From Streptomyces camelliae (GTDB taxonomy: Bacteria; Actinomycetota; Actinomycetes; Streptomycetales; Streptomycetaceae): a stretch of DNA of 64,000 nucleotides. This document shows positions 7,590-16,696 of the stretch, piece after piece. Position 1 is the stretch's first letter; each line of letters begins with the position of its first letter. The DNA lies in assembly GCF_027625935.1 (NCBI RefSeq), contig NZ_CP115300.1, forward strand, positions 6,820,001 through 6,884,000, written 5' to 3'. The notes under the pieces are model-generated. The model ran no database searches. It saw only the letters and a program-made list of their open reading frames with translations, and was not told the origin of the DNA. The translations under genes were made by a program, and so were the position numbers.

Positions 7590-10200
7590 GCCGCGCGTTG
7601 GTGTGCCGGGTGGGCTCGGCGGCGGCCGGGTCCTCGGGCCACGGGTGCTTCGGATACCGCCCGCGCAGCTCCGCCCGTACGCCCTTGTAGCCGTCCTTCC
7701 AGAAGGAGGCGAGGTCGGCTGTGACGGCGGCGGGCCGGCCGGCGGGGGAGAGCAGGTGCACCAGCAGCGGCACCCCGGCCACGGCCGGCGTCGTGTCCAG
7801 CCCGAACATCTCCTGGAGCTTGACGGCGAGCACCGGCTGCTCGGGGTCCTCGTAGTCGATCCGGATCCTGGACCCGCTGGGTACGGCGATCCGCTCCGGC
7901 GCCAGCTCGTCGAGCCGCCCGGCCTCCCCGCTCGCCCAGGGCAGCAGCCGTGCGAGCGCCTGCCCGGCGTCGATCCGCGCGAGATCCGCCCGCCGTCGGG
8001 CCCTGCCCAGCTCCGGCTCCAGCCACTCGTCCACGCGCGCGTGGAGCGCGTCGTCGGACACGTCCGGCCACGGATCCCCGAGCCGCGCCCGCAGAAAGGC
8101 CAGCCGCTGCCGCAGTACCCGCGCCTCCGGCGACCACCGCAACAGCTCCAGCCCCTCCTGCCGGAGCCCTCGAAGCAGGGCACCGCGTACGAGAGCGGGG
8201 TCGGCGTCCCGCAGCGGCCGTACGGCCAGCTCGACGGCGCCCAGCCGTTCGACCCGCCGGGCCACGACGTCCCCGTCGGCCCAGCGCACCTCGTCCCGCT
8301 CACTCAGCAGGGACCGGGCGGCGGCACGGGCCACGTCCTCCGCCACGGCCGCCCCGAGCCGCACGCGCGCGTGCCCGTTCCCGGTGGGCCGATCGGCAAC
8401 GGCGACGACGATCCACGCAGCGCCCCGCAGCGCGGACCCGCCCGCCAACTCGGCCCGGGTCCCGGAGGCCATGAGATACGACCCACCGTCGAACTTGGCG
8501 ACCCGCTCGGGAAAGGCGAGCGCGGCGACGAGCCCGACCACCCTGTCCTCCCCGGCACCGGAACCGGCACCGGAACCGGCACCGGCCCTGCCGGGCGTTG
8601 CGGCCGAGGAGGAAGCGGCGGCGTCGGTCGATCCCGGGGTGGAAGCGGCTGTGTCGTCAGCGCGCCGGGCCGAAGGGGGTTCTGCGTTCACCTGGGCGGG
8701 CGGGTGGGAAAACTCCGTGGAGACGGCCCGCAGGCGCCGTACCTCCGCGGCCCACCGCCCCGCGTAGGCGTCACCCCCACGCCGAGCCCGCCGCAAAGCT
8801 CCGCCGAGGTCATCCCCGTAATCCCGCGGCACCTCCTCAGAGAGCAGGGCGACCACCTCCGCCCCCTCCCCGGCCGTGTCCAGCAACGCCCGTCCCAGCC
8901 GAGGGTGCACACCCAGCCGAGCCAGCCGCACACCGACCTCCGTGGCCCGCCCGACGGAGTCGACCGCTCCCACCGCCGCCAGCGCGGAGCGCGCCGCCGC
9001 CATCGCCCCGCCCGGCGGCGGATCCAGCAACGCCAGCCCGGAGGCGTCGGGATCGCCCCAGCAGGCCGCCTGAAGGGCGAACGCGGTCAGATCGGCCAGC
9101 TTGATCTCGGGCGCCGGAAAGGCCGGCAGACGCCCGTCCTCGGCCTCCGTCCAGCACCGGTACACCGCACCTGGCGCCTCACGCCCCGCACGCCCCGCCC
9201 GCTGCCGTCCGGCCGCCCGCGACGCCCGTACCGTCGTCAGCCCGCTCAGCCCGCGCGCGTGGTCCACCCGGGGTTCGCGCGCCAGCCCCGAGTCGACGAC
9301 CACCCGCACCCCGGGCACGGTCAGCGACGACTCGGCGACGGACGTGGCCAGCACCACCCGGCGCCGCCGTCCGCCCGCCAGCACCGCGTCCTGCACGGCG
9401 GCCGGCGCCCGCCCGTGCACCTGGAGCACCTCGACGTCCCCGAGCTCCCCGAGCTGCCCGGCCACGCGCGCGATCTCGCCGACGCCGGGCAGGAAGCACA
9501 GCACGTCGCCCGCCCGCTCGGCCAGCGCCCGCCGCACCACCGACGCCACGTGCGCCGGCAGCGCCGGATCGACCCGCATCCCGTGCGGCGGCCGTAGCGG
9601 ACGCGGCGGGGGAGCCCACACCACCTCCACCGGATGGGACACACCCGCCGCCTCCACCACCGGCGCCCCGCCGAGCAGCCGTGCCCAGCCCTCCGCGTCC
9701 GTGGTCGCGGACGCCGCCACGAGCCGCAGCTCCGGCCGCAGCGTCTGCCGTACGTCCCACAGGAAGGCGGCCGCCGTGTCGGCGTCCAGATGCCGCTCAT
9801 GGCACTCGTCGAGCACGACGGCGTCGACGCCCGGCAGCTCCTGGTCGCGCTGCAGCCGCTGCAGCAGCACACCGGTCGTCACGACCTCCACGCGCGTGTG
9901 CCGCCCCACGGCCCGCTCGCCGCGCACCGTGAAGCCCACGCTCTCGCCGGGCTTCTCGCCCAGCAGCCACGCCATGCGCCGGGCCGCGGCCCGCGCCGCG
10001 ATCCGCCGCGGCTCCGCCACCACGACCCGCCGCGCCGGACCGCCGCCCACCAGCCCCGCCAGCACCAGCGGCACCAACGTCGTCTTGCCGGTGCCGGGCG
10101 GCGCCACCAGGACGGCCGTACCGTCACTCTCCAGGGCGTCGATCAGGGCGGGCAGGGCGGCACGCACGGGCAGCGCGTCCAGGGCGTCGTAACGGATCAC
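7579..10200 (-). CDS. hrpB: ATP-dependent RNA helicase HrpB
   Basis: An 873-aa DEAH-box helicase. Visible motifs: Walker A (APPGTGKTTL, residues 33-42), motif Ia (VVAEPRRIAARAAARRMAW), the DEAH-box variant DECHERH, motif III (SATTDAEGWARLL), and the late motifs VVVDSGLAREPR and SRAAGRQRAGRAGREAPG. The C-terminal part holds the HA2-like and HrpB-specific regions, the latter ending in the WKDGYKGVRAELRGRYPKHPWPEDP block characteristic of HrpB. A GTG at 10200 is taken as start because upstream sequence in that frame is antisense to the methyltransferase gene. A Gly/Ser-rich insert of about 40 residues near 530 is not typical. The biological role in actinobacteria is not well defined. Confidence 0.92.
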   Translation of the reverse strand: MIRYDALDALPVRAALPALIDALESDGTAVLVAPPGTGKTTLVPLVLAGLVGGGPARRVVVAEPRRIAARAAARRMAWLLGEKPGESVGFTVRGERAVGRHTRVEVVTTGVLLQRLQRDQELPGVDAVVLDECHERHLDADTAAAFLWDVRQTLRPELRLVAASATTDAEGWARLLGGAPVVEAAGVSHPVEVVWAPPPRPLRPPHGMRVDPALPAHVASVVRRALAERAGDVLCFLPGVGEIARVAGQLGELGDVEVLQVHGRAPAAVQDAVLAGGRRRRVVLATSVAESSLTVPGVRVVVDSGLAREPRVDHARGLSGLTTVRASRAAGRQRAGRAGREAPGAVYRCWTEAEDGRLPAFPAPEIKLADLTAFALQAACWGDPDASGLALLDPPPGGAMAAARSALAAVGAVDSVGRATEVGVRLARLGVHPRLGRALLDTAGEGAEVVALLSEEVPRDYGDDLGGALRRARRGGDAYAGRWAAEVRRLRAVSTEFSHPPAQVNAEPPSARRADDTAASTPGSTDAAASSSAATPGRAGAGSGAGSGAGEDRVVGLVAALAFPERVAKFDGGSYLMASGTRAELAGGSALRGAAWIVVAVADRPTGNGHARVRLGAAVAEDVARAAARSLLSERDEVRWADGDVVARRVERLGAVELAVRPLRDADPALVRGALLRGLRQEGLELLRWSPEARVLRQRLAFLRARLGDPWPDVSDDALHARVDEWLEPELGRARRRADLARIDAGQALARLLPWASGEAGRLDELAPERIAVPSGSRIRIDYEDPEQPVLAVKLQEMFGLDTTPAVAGVPLLVHLLSPAGRPAAVTADLASFWKDGYKGVRAELRGRYPKHPWPEDPAAAEPTRHTNARLRR

Positions 10201-10265
10201 GCCCCCAGTGTCGTACGACGCGAAACGCACCCCACGCGCGCGTACGCGAAGGAAGACGTCAGGGG

Positions 10266-11102
10266 TCAGTCCCTCCTCCAGCCTTCGGCCGGGGGGACCG
10301 CCATCTCGCTTCGCTCGCACACGAAGATCGCCGTGCCCGGGATAAGACCGCCGCGCAACGGGGACCAGCCGCCCCACTCGGAGGTGTTCCAGACCGGCCA
10401 CTCCGGCTCCACCAGGTCCACCAGCCGGAAGCCCGAGGCGACGATGTCCCGTACGCGGTCGCCGATGGTCCGGTGGTGCTCGACGTACACCGCGCGGCCC
10501 TGCTCGTCCTGCTCGACGTAGGGCGTGCGGTCGAAGTAGGAACCGGACACCGACAGGCCCTCGGGGCCGGGCTCGTCCGGGAACGCCCAGCGGATCGGAT
10601 GCGTCACCGAGAAGACGAACCGGCCGCCCGGCCGCAGCACCCGGCGTACCTCGCGCAGCACCAGCCGCGGGTCGGCGACGAACGGCAGCGCCCCGTACGC
10701 CGAGCACGCCAGGTCGAAGGAGCCGTCCGCGAAGGGCAGCGCGCCGGCGTCCGCACAGACCAGGGGAAACGATCCGCCGATCCGCAGGGCGTGCTGGAGC
10801 TGGCGGTGCGAGAGGTCTAGCGCCACCGGACGGGCGCCCTGGGCGGCCAGCCAGCGCGCGCACTGGGCCGCGCCCGCGCCGATCTCCAGGACCTCCTTGC
10901 CCTTCAGCTCCTCCGGCGGGCCGAGCAGCTCCGCCTCCACCTCGTCCAGGCCCTCCGGGCCCCACACGAAGCGGTCGTCACCGAGGAAGGTGCCGTGCTC
11001 GACCTGGTACTCGTCCGCGTTGCGGTCCCACCAGCCCCGGTTGGCCCGCGCGCTCTCCGCGACTCCGGCGTCACGCCGCGTGGCCTCCGAAGAGGAGTCC
11101 AC
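10266..11102 (-). CDS. class I SAM-dependent methyltransferase
   Basis: A 278-aa methyltransferase of the Methyltransf_11/25 type. SAM-binding motif I is VLEIGAGAAQCARWLAAQGA (about residues 71-90), acidic motif II is ALDLSHRQL, and later motifs are FDLACSAYGALPFV and LREVRRVLRPGGRFVFSV. The N-terminus (WWDRNADEYQVEHG) is typical of Streptomyces homologues next to rpsA. Substrate unknown. It diverges from rpsA across a 405-bp gap. Confidence 0.88.
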   Translation of the reverse strand: MDSSSEATRRDAGVAESARANRGWWDRNADEYQVEHGTFLGDDRFVWGPEGLDEVEAELLGPPEELKGKEVLEIGAGAAQCARWLAAQGARPVALDLSHRQLQHALRIGGSFPLVCADAGALPFADGSFDLACSAYGALPFVADPRLVLREVRRVLRPGGRFVFSVTHPIRWAFPDEPGPEGLSVSGSYFDRTPYVEQDEQGRAVYVEHHRTIGDRVRDIVASGFRLVDLVEPEWPVWNTSEWGGWSPLRGGLIPGTAIFVCERSEMAVPPAEGWRRD

Positions 11103-11280
11103 CGCGTTGTCGGGGTCGTAGGCTTCCGGCTCTTGGATGATCGGCTCCCTCGTCGTACTCTTCCGTCCAACCCGTCAGGGGGTCCGTCATGGACGGGGTC
11201 CCCTCAGGCACGCGTGGCCTCGTGGGACGTTTCTTCTGCCGGGAATGCGGCGATCCGCCCTCGTCGTGCGCCTTCGCGCA

Positions 11281-11309
11281 TTGACCATGCCCGCCTGCCC
11301 CCGTATGCT
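11281..11309 (+). promoter_or_regulatory. rpsA promoter, HrdB (sigma-70) type
   Basis: TTGACC (-35, 11281-11286) and TATGCT (-10, 11304-11309) are separated by exactly 17 bp and match the vegetative consensus well. The start point should be near 11316, giving a leader of about 190 nt before the rpsA ATG at 11508. The remainder of the gap 11103-11280 has no gene that I can support. Confidence 0.8.
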
Positions 11310-11389
11310 ACAAGTTGCGCTGCGGGCCTGCGCACCTCAGACGTAGCAGGCTGCGCTCGCATCTGTTGTATGTCCCCTCGGTTGTCGAG

Positions 11390-11415
11390 GCGCCACCAGC
11401 GGTTTTGTGTGGCGC
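11390..11415 (+). promoter_or_regulatory. hairpin in the rpsA leader
   Basis: GCGCCAC (11390-11396) pairs with GTGGCGC (11409-11415) around a 12-nt loop containing GGTTTTG. It lies inside the predicted 190-nt untranslated leader. In E. coli, S1 represses its own translation through leader structure; whether this hairpin plays such a part here is unknown. Confidence 0.4.
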
Positions 11416-11507
11416 TTCCTTGGCTGTCCGGCTTCATCAGAGCGAAACGGGCTCCCGGCGTAAGCAGTACCTACGACTTCAATGTCCGTACCGGAGCCCT
11501 TTCCCAC

Positions 11508-13001
11508 ATGACGAGCAGCACCGAGACCACCGCCACCACCCCGCAGGTAGCGGTCAACGACATCGGTAACGAGGAAGCCTTCCTCGCAGCGATCGACGAG
11601 ACGATCAAGTACTTCAACGACGGCGACATCGTCGACGGCGTCATCGTGAAGGTCGACCGGGACGAGGTCCTGCTCGACATCGGTTACAAGACCGAAGGTG
11701 TCATCCCGAGCCGCGAGCTCTCGATCAAGCACGACGTCGACCCGAACGAGGTCGTCGCCGTCGGCGACGAGATCGAGGCCCTGGTCCTCCAGAAGGAGGA
11801 CAAGGAAGGCCGCCTGATCCTCTCGAAGAAGCGCGCCCAGTACGAGCGTGCCTGGGGCACCATCGAGAAGATCAAGGAAGAGGACGGCATCGTCACCGGT
11901 ACCGTCATCGAGGTCGTCAAGGGTGGTCTCATCCTCGACATCGGCCTCCGTGGCTTCCTCCCGGCCTCCCTGGTCGAGATGCGCCGCGTCCGCGACCTCC
12001 AGCCGTACGTCGGCAAGGAGCTTGAGGCCAAGATCATCGAGCTGGACAAGAACCGCAACAACGTGGTCCTGTCCCGCCGTGCCTGGCTGGAGCAGACCCA
12101 GTCCGAGGTCCGCCAGACGTTCCTCACGACCCTCCAGAAGGGTCAGGTCCGCTCCGGTGTGGTCTCCTCGATCGTCAACTTCGGTGCCTTCGTGGACCTG
12201 GGTGGCGTCGACGGTCTGGTCCACGTCTCCGAGCTGTCCTGGAAGCACATCGACCACCCGTCCGAGGTCGTCGAGGTCGGCCAGGAGGTCACCGTCGAGG
12301 TCCTCGACGTCGACATGGACCGCGAGCGCGTCTCCCTGTCGCTGAAGGCGACCCAGGAAGACCCGTGGCAGCAGTTCGCCCGCACCCACCAGATCGGCCA
12401 GGTCGTACCCGGTAAGGTCACGAAGCTGGTGCCGTTCGGTGCGTTCGTCCGCGTGGACGAGGGCATCGAGGGTCTGGTCCACATCTCCGAGCTGGCCGAG
12501 CGCCACGTGGAGATCCCGGAGCAGGTCGTCCAGGTCAACGACGAGATCTTCGTCAAGGTCATCGACATCGACCTGGAGCGTCGTCGCATCAGCCTCTCGC
12601 TGAAGCAGGCCAACGAGTCCTTCGGTGCGCACCCGGAGGAGGTCGAGTTCGACCCGACCCTCTACGGCATGGCCGCGTCGTACGACGACCAGGGCAACTA
12701 CATCTACCCCGAGGGCTTCGACCCGGAGACCAACGACTGGCTGCCGGGCTACGAGAAGCAGCGCGAGGAGTGGGAGCGCCAGTACGCCGAGGCGCAGGCC
12801 CGCTTCGAGCAGCACCAGCAGCAGGTCATCAAGTCCCGCGAGGCCGACGCTGCCGCTGCCGCCGAGGGTGGCGGCGAGGCCGCGGCTCCGGCCGCGACCG
12901 GTGGCTCGTACTCCTCCGAGGGCGCGGACACCTCCGGTGCGCTGGCCTCGGACGAGGCGCTGGCCGCGCTGCGCGAGAAGCTCGCCGGTGGCCAGAGCTG
13001 A
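11508..13001 (+). CDS. rpsA: 30S ribosomal protein S1
   Basis: A 497-aa protein with four S1 RNA-binding domains at about residues 38-108, 126-192, 211-280 and 296-366. The last two have the canonical SIVNFGAFVDLGGVDGLVHVS / LVPFGAFVRVDEGIEGLVHIS pattern (shown split across the two domains). A charged, Ala-rich tail follows. This four-domain form is the normal actinobacterial S1, shorter than the six-domain E. coli protein. The ATG at 11508 starts the conserved N-terminus MTSSTET; GGAG lies 11 nt upstream. Codon use is that of a highly expressed gene. The open frame extends further upstream but across the promoter. Confidence 0.97.
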   Translation: MTSSTETTATTPQVAVNDIGNEEAFLAAIDETIKYFNDGDIVDGVIVKVDRDEVLLDIGYKTEGVIPSRELSIKHDVDPNEVVAVGDEIEALVLQKEDKEGRLILSKKRAQYERAWGTIEKIKEEDGIVTGTVIEVVKGGLILDIGLRGFLPASLVEMRRVRDLQPYVGKELEAKIIELDKNRNNVVLSRRAWLEQTQSEVRQTFLTTLQKGQVRSGVVSSIVNFGAFVDLGGVDGLVHVSELSWKHIDHPSEVVEVGQEVTVEVLDVDMDRERVSLSLKATQEDPWQQFARTHQIGQVVPGKVTKLVPFGAFVRVDEGIEGLVHISELAERHVEIPEQVVQVNDEIFVKVIDIDLERRRISLSLKQANESFGAHPEEVEFDPTLYGMAASYDDQGNYIYPEGFDPETNDWLPGYEKQREEWERQYAEAQARFEQHQQQVIKSREADAAAAAEGGGEAAAPAATGGSYSSEGADTSGALASDEALAALREKLAGGQS

Positions 13002-13034
13002 ACGCTAGCCGCTGGGCTTAGCCGATAGCTGGTC

Positions 13035-13070
13035 CTGAGGGGCCGTACCTTTCGAGGTGCGGCCCCTCAG
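13035..13070 (+). terminator. rpsA terminator
   Basis: CTGAGGGGCCGTACC (13035-13049) pairs with 13056-13070 as a 15-bp stem with one G-T pair and a 6-nt loop, 33 bp after the rpsA stop codon. Confidence 0.85.
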
Positions 13071-13173
13071 CCGTCTTCCGGGGTGTTCGAGATCGCTGAT
13101 CAGCGGCGTGTCATGGGAATGCCCGTGTTCCAGGGCGCGTTGACCAAGAGGAACACGAGGAGGAGCGGTCACA

Positions 13174-14112
13174 GTGCTTGATCCGCAGGGTTTGTACGCA
13201 TGGGAGCCGAAGGGCCTCGCCGTTGTCGACATGGCGCTCGCCCAGGAGTCGGCCGGCCTTGTCATGCTCTACCACTTCGACGGATACATCGACGCGGGCG
13301 AGACCGGCGACCAGATCGTCGACCGGCTGCTCGACTCACTGCCCCACCAGCTCGTCGCCCGATTCGACCACGACCGGCTCGTGGACTACCGGGCCCGCCG
13401 GCCGCTGCTGACCTTCAAGCGCGACCGCTGGACCGAGTACGAGGTCCCGGCCATCGAGGTCCGCCTCGTCCAGGACACCACGGGCGCCCCCTTCCTGCTG
13501 CTGTCCGGACCCGAGCCGGACGTGGAGTGGGAGCGCTTCGCGGCGGCCGTCCAGCAGATCGTGGAGCGGCTCGGCGTGCGCCTGTCCGTGAACTTCCACG
13601 GCATCCCCATGGGCGTCCCGCACACCCGCCCGGTCGGCCTCACCCCGCACGGCAACCGCACCGATCTCGTCCCCGGCCACCGCAGCCCCTTCGACGAGGC
13701 CCAGGTGCCCGGCAGCGCCGAGGCGCTGGTGGAGTACCGCCTCAGCGAGGCCGGGCACGACGTCCTGGGCGTCGCCGCCCACGTCCCGCACTACATCGCC
13801 CGGTCCGCGTACCCGGACGCCGCCCTGACCGTCCTGGAGGCCATCACGGCCGCCACCGGACTGGTCCTCCCGGGCGTCGCGCACGCGCTGCGCACCGACG
13901 CGCACCGCACGCAGACGGAGATCGACCGGCAGATCCAGGAGGGCGACGAGGAGCTCACCGCGCTCGTCCAGGGCCTGGAGCACCAGTACGACGCCGCGGC
14001 GGGCGCCGAGACCCGGGGCAACATGCTCGCCGAGCCGGTGGACATTCCGTCCGCCGACGAGATCGGGCGGGAGTTCGAGCGGTTCCTGGCGGAGCGGGAA
14101 GGCGACAACTGA
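13174..14112 (+). CDS. PAC2 family protein
   Basis: A 312-aa member of the PAC2 (proteasome assembly chaperone 2-like) family that is conserved in actinobacteria. Seen: [28 protein letters not shown] at the N-terminus (quoted in part: [13 protein letters not shown]), [13 protein letters not shown] and [20 protein letters not shown]. The exact bacterial role is not established, though actinobacteria do possess 20S proteasomes. A GTG start follows AGGAGGAG by 6 nt. It stands between rpsA and coaE as in other Streptomyces. Confidence 0.88.
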   Translation: MLDPQGLYAWEPKGLAVVDMALAQESAGLVMLYHFDGYIDAGETGDQIVDRLLDSLPHQLVARFDHDRLVDYRARRPLLTFKRDRWTEYEVPAIEVRLVQDTTGAPFLLLSGPEPDVEWERFAAAVQQIVERLGVRLSVNFHGIPMGVPHTRPVGLTPHGNRTDLVPGHRSPFDEAQVPGSAEALVEYRLSEAGHDVLGVAAHVPHYIARSAYPDAALTVLEAITAATGLVLPGVAHALRTDAHRTQTEIDRQIQEGDEELTALVQGLEHQYDAAAGAETRGNMLAEPVDIPSADEIGREFERFLAEREGDN

Positions 14113-14157
14113 CCTCAGCCGGTTCCGCTGTCAGCGGCAGGGCCTAAGCTACCGCTC

Positions 14158-14793
14158 ATGCTGAGAGTAGGCCTGACCGGTGGCATCGGTGCCGGCAAGA
14201 GCGAGGTGTCGCGGCTGCTCGTGGAGCACGGGGCCGTGCTGATCGACGCGGACCGCATCGCGCGCGAGGTCGTGGCGCCGGGCACCCCGGGCCTCGCGGC
14301 CGTGGTCGAGGCCTTCGGTACGGACGTCCTCGCCACCGACGGCAGCCTGGACCGGCCCCGGCTCGGCTCGATCGTCTTCGCCGACCCCGAGAAGCTCGCC
14401 GTCCTCAACTCGATCGTGCACCCTCTGGTGGGCGTGCGCTCCCGTGAGCTGGAGGAGGCCGCGGCCGCCGACGCCGTCGTGATCCACGACGTACCCCTGC
14501 TGACCGAGAACGGCCTGGCGCCCCGCTACGACCTCGTGATCGTCGTGGACGCGAGCCCCGAGACCCAGCTCGACCGGCTGACGCGGCTGCGCGGGATGAC
14601 CGAGGAGGACGCACGCGCGCGGATGGCCGCGCAGGCCACGCGCGCACAGCGCCGGGAGATCGCGGACATCGTGATCGACAACGACGTCCCCCTGGACACG
14701 CTGCACAAGCGGGTCGCGCAGGTGTGGGACGAGCTCGTACGCCGGGCCCGCGAGGAGTCCGCGGAGTCGTCCGCGGGATCATCCACGGAATAG
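14158..14793 (+). CDS. coaE: dephospho-CoA kinase
   Basis: Last step of coenzyme A synthesis: ATP-dependent phosphorylation of the 3'-OH of dephospho-CoA. P-loop GGIGAGKS at residues 8-15, then the conserved [24 protein letters not shown] and [11 protein letters not shown], and the lid [21 protein letters not shown] (quoted within 20 residues: [19 protein letters not shown]). Length 211 aa is normal; some actinobacterial CoaE have an extra C-terminal GrpB-like domain, which is absent here. Confidence 0.96.
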   Translation: MLRVGLTGGIGAGKSEVSRLLVEHGAVLIDADRIAREVVAPGTPGLAAVVEAFGTDVLATDGSLDRPRLGSIVFADPEKLAVLNSIVHPLVGVRSRELEEAAAADAVVIHDVPLLTENGLAPRYDLVIVVDASPETQLDRLTRLRGMTEEDARARMAAQATRAQRREIADIVIDNDVPLDTLHKRVAQVWDELVRRAREESAESSAGSSTE

Positions 14794-14843
14794 CGGCCCG
14801 CTGTCCGCGCGTTGAACTGCCGGAGTGAGGGAAGGACTCAGCC

Positions 14844-15224
14844 GTGCCCGAGACCAGCGGTTCCACCGGACGTACTCCGGAAACGCATGTGATCGACTTC
14901 CGTGCAGCCGAGCATCTGCTCAACTCACGGGACCCACGCGGCGCGGTGAAACTGCTCGACGGAGTCATCGCCGCGCACCCCGAGAACACCGCCGCCCGCC
15001 TGCTGCGCGCGCGTGCCTTCTTCGCGGCGGCGCAACTGCGGCCCGCCGAGCTGGAGTTCACCATCGTGCTGGAGCGCGAGCCGGACAACGCGTTCGCCCA
15101 TTTCGCGCTGGCCCGCACCTACGAACGCCAGGGCCGCCCCGAGCAGGCCAGACGCCACTTCCGGCTGGCGGCCGCGCTCGACCCCAACCCGGAGTATCTG
15201 AAGGCGGCACGCTTCGACGACTGA
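14844..15224 (+). CDS. tetratricopeptide repeat protein
   Basis: A 126-aa protein made of about two and a half TPR units (AVKLLDGVIAAHPENTAARL, PAELEFTIVLEREPDNAFAH, RTYERQGRPEQARRHFRLAA). TPR domains bind peptides or partner proteins; the partner here is unknown. GTG start at 14844. It lies 50 bp after coaE on the same strand and is likely in the same transcript. Confidence 0.88.
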   Translation: MPETSGSTGRTPETHVIDFRAAEHLLNSRDPRGAVKLLDGVIAAHPENTAARLLRARAFFAAAQLRPAELEFTIVLEREPDNAFAHFALARTYERQGRPEQARRHFRLAAALDPNPEYLKAARFDD

Positions 15225-15291
15225 GCGGCCCGTCACGGGTGACGACCGAGCAGGCCTTCCCGGGTGCCGGTGCGCCGGCGCTGCGGGCCGG

Positions 15292-15615
15292 TCATGGATG
15301 CCGGTGCCTCGGCGGGCGCCGGAACGGCGGTCGCGTCTCCCGCGGCCGGTACGGCGGCCCGTCGTCCGGCGGCTGATACGGCGGTATGTCACGGCCCGGC
15401 TGGTAGTGCGGGCCCTGCCGCATGTGGCGAACGATCATGGTCAGGTCGGCGGTGACCACCAGCCACAGCACCGCGCAGGCCGCCGCCCAGCCGGGGCGTC
15501 CGGCGAGCGCGAACGCCGCCGTGCCGAAGATCGACCAGACCAGCCCCCACACGCTCAGCCAGAAACGCGCCCGCAGCGCACTGCGCGCGGTCGTCGGTTC
15601 ACTGCCCGTACGCAT
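15292..15615 (-). CDS. DUF6343 family small membrane protein
   Basis: A 107-aa protein, MRTGSEPTTARSALRARFWL at the start, with two membrane helices (SVWGLVWSIFGTAAFALAG and AACAVLWLVVTADLTMIV) and a Pro/Arg/Tyr-rich tail. This is the DUF6343 layout as I recall it. The start is the ATG at 15615, with AAGGAGG about 12 nt upstream; no closer in-frame start is available. Function unknown. Confidence 0.75.
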   Translation of the reverse strand: MRTGSEPTTARSALRARFWLSVWGLVWSIFGTAAFALAGRPGWAAACAVLWLVVTADLTMIVRHMRQGPHYQPGRDIPPYQPPDDGPPYRPRETRPPFRRPPRHRHP

Positions 15616-15701
15616 GGGATCACCACTCCTCCTTGCAACGTACTCTTCGGTGACGACGTTCACCAACGCCCCTCGTCCGACGTTCGCCGAAGGGGGATCC
15701 A

Positions 15702-16610
15702 GTGCTGCCGGACGCCGACGACCTGCCCGAACTGCTCCTCGACCTGGCCGTGCCGCACGAGGACATCAACGTCCTGGTGGCACGACGCAGCCGGATCACC
15801 GGCGACCCGGGCGTGCTGCGGCTGCTCAGGGAGTGCGTGGAGGAACTGTTCCACGACCCGGCGGAGCCGGGCCGCGCCCCTGACCTCGCCGGGCTCCTCG
15901 ATGCGGCACCGGCCGAGCTGAGCCAGGTCTTCCCCGCGTACGTCTTCATCGCCGCGGTCCCGCGCACCCTCGCCCGGCACCGGGAACGCGGTATTCCGCC
16001 CGAGGTCTCCCGGCGCACCCTGGCCGACCTGGGCCGGCACATGGCACTGCACCGCAGCCGGCACGGCACGACCGGCGTGTCGGTGCGGGGCTGGCTCGTC
16101 CGGCACTTCCGCGGCGAGCTGTTCCAGCTGGGCCGGCTGCAGTTCGAGCGGGCGCGGCTCGGGGAGCGCACGGCGCCGGTGCTCGCGGCGGCCGGACTGA
16201 CCGCGGCACCCGGCACGCCCTGCCTGAGCCTGCACATCCCGGACCACCACGGACCGCTCACGCCGTCCGCCTGCGACCGCTCCCTGGCGTGGGCCCGGGA
16301 CTTCTTCGCCCTGCACTTTCCCGAGGAGCGGCCGGTGGCGGCGTTGTGCCACTCCTGGCTGCTCGACCGGCAGTTACGGTGTTATCTGCCCGCCGGCTCC
16401 AACATCGTCCGGTTCCAGGACCGGTTCCGCACCGTGCGAGAGGACACCGAACCGGCCGACACCGAGCCCGTCCGGTTCGTCTTCGGGGACCCCGGCCTGC
16501 CGGTGGCGGAGCTGCCGCGGCACACCTCCGTGGAGCGGGCGGTGGGGGACCATCTGCGGGCGGGCGGTCACTGGTACATCGGGCATGGCTGGTTCCCGTT
16601 CCCCGGCTGA
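15702..16610 (+). CDS. acyltransferase domain-containing protein with TTA codon
   Basis: A 302-aa protein with an N-terminal helical domain and a GNAT-like C-terminal half, matching the family annotated in Streptomyces as acyltransferase domain-containing protein. Visible blocks: RRTLADLGRHMALHRSRHG, PCLSLHIPDHHGPLTPSACD, CHSWLLDRQLRCYLP, SNIVRFQDRF. Substrate unknown. Codon 225 (16374-16376) is TTA, read only by the bldA tRNA in Streptomyces, so translation is probably tied to development. GTG start with a GGGGG stretch upstream. Confidence 0.75.
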   Translation: MLPDADDLPELLLDLAVPHEDINVLVARRSRITGDPGVLRLLRECVEELFHDPAEPGRAPDLAGLLDAAPAELSQVFPAYVFIAAVPRTLARHRERGIPPEVSRRTLADLGRHMALHRSRHGTTGVSVRGWLVRHFRGELFQLGRLQFERARLGERTAPVLAAAGLTAAPGTPCLSLHIPDHHGPLTPSACDRSLAWARDFFALHFPEERPVAALCHSWLLDRQLRCYLPAGSNIVRFQDRFRTVREDTEPADTEPVRFVFGDPGLPVAELPRHTSVERAVGDHLRAGGHWYIGHGWFPFPG

Positions 16611-16696
16611 ACAGCGCGGGGCGGAGGTGCGTCACTCGAAAGGGTGAACTGGCGCGGGAGGGGAACGGGCGTGCGGGAGCGGGCCGTTGTTCGGGC

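Noticed and set aside
10201..10965. N-terminal extension of the HrpB frame
   Set aside because: It lies antisense to the methyltransferase gene and is not part of the HrpB family; the GTG at 10200 gives the proper start.
10995..11507. N-terminal extension of the rpsA frame
   Set aside because: It crosses the clear promoter at 11281-11309, and S1 proteins start at MTSSTET here.
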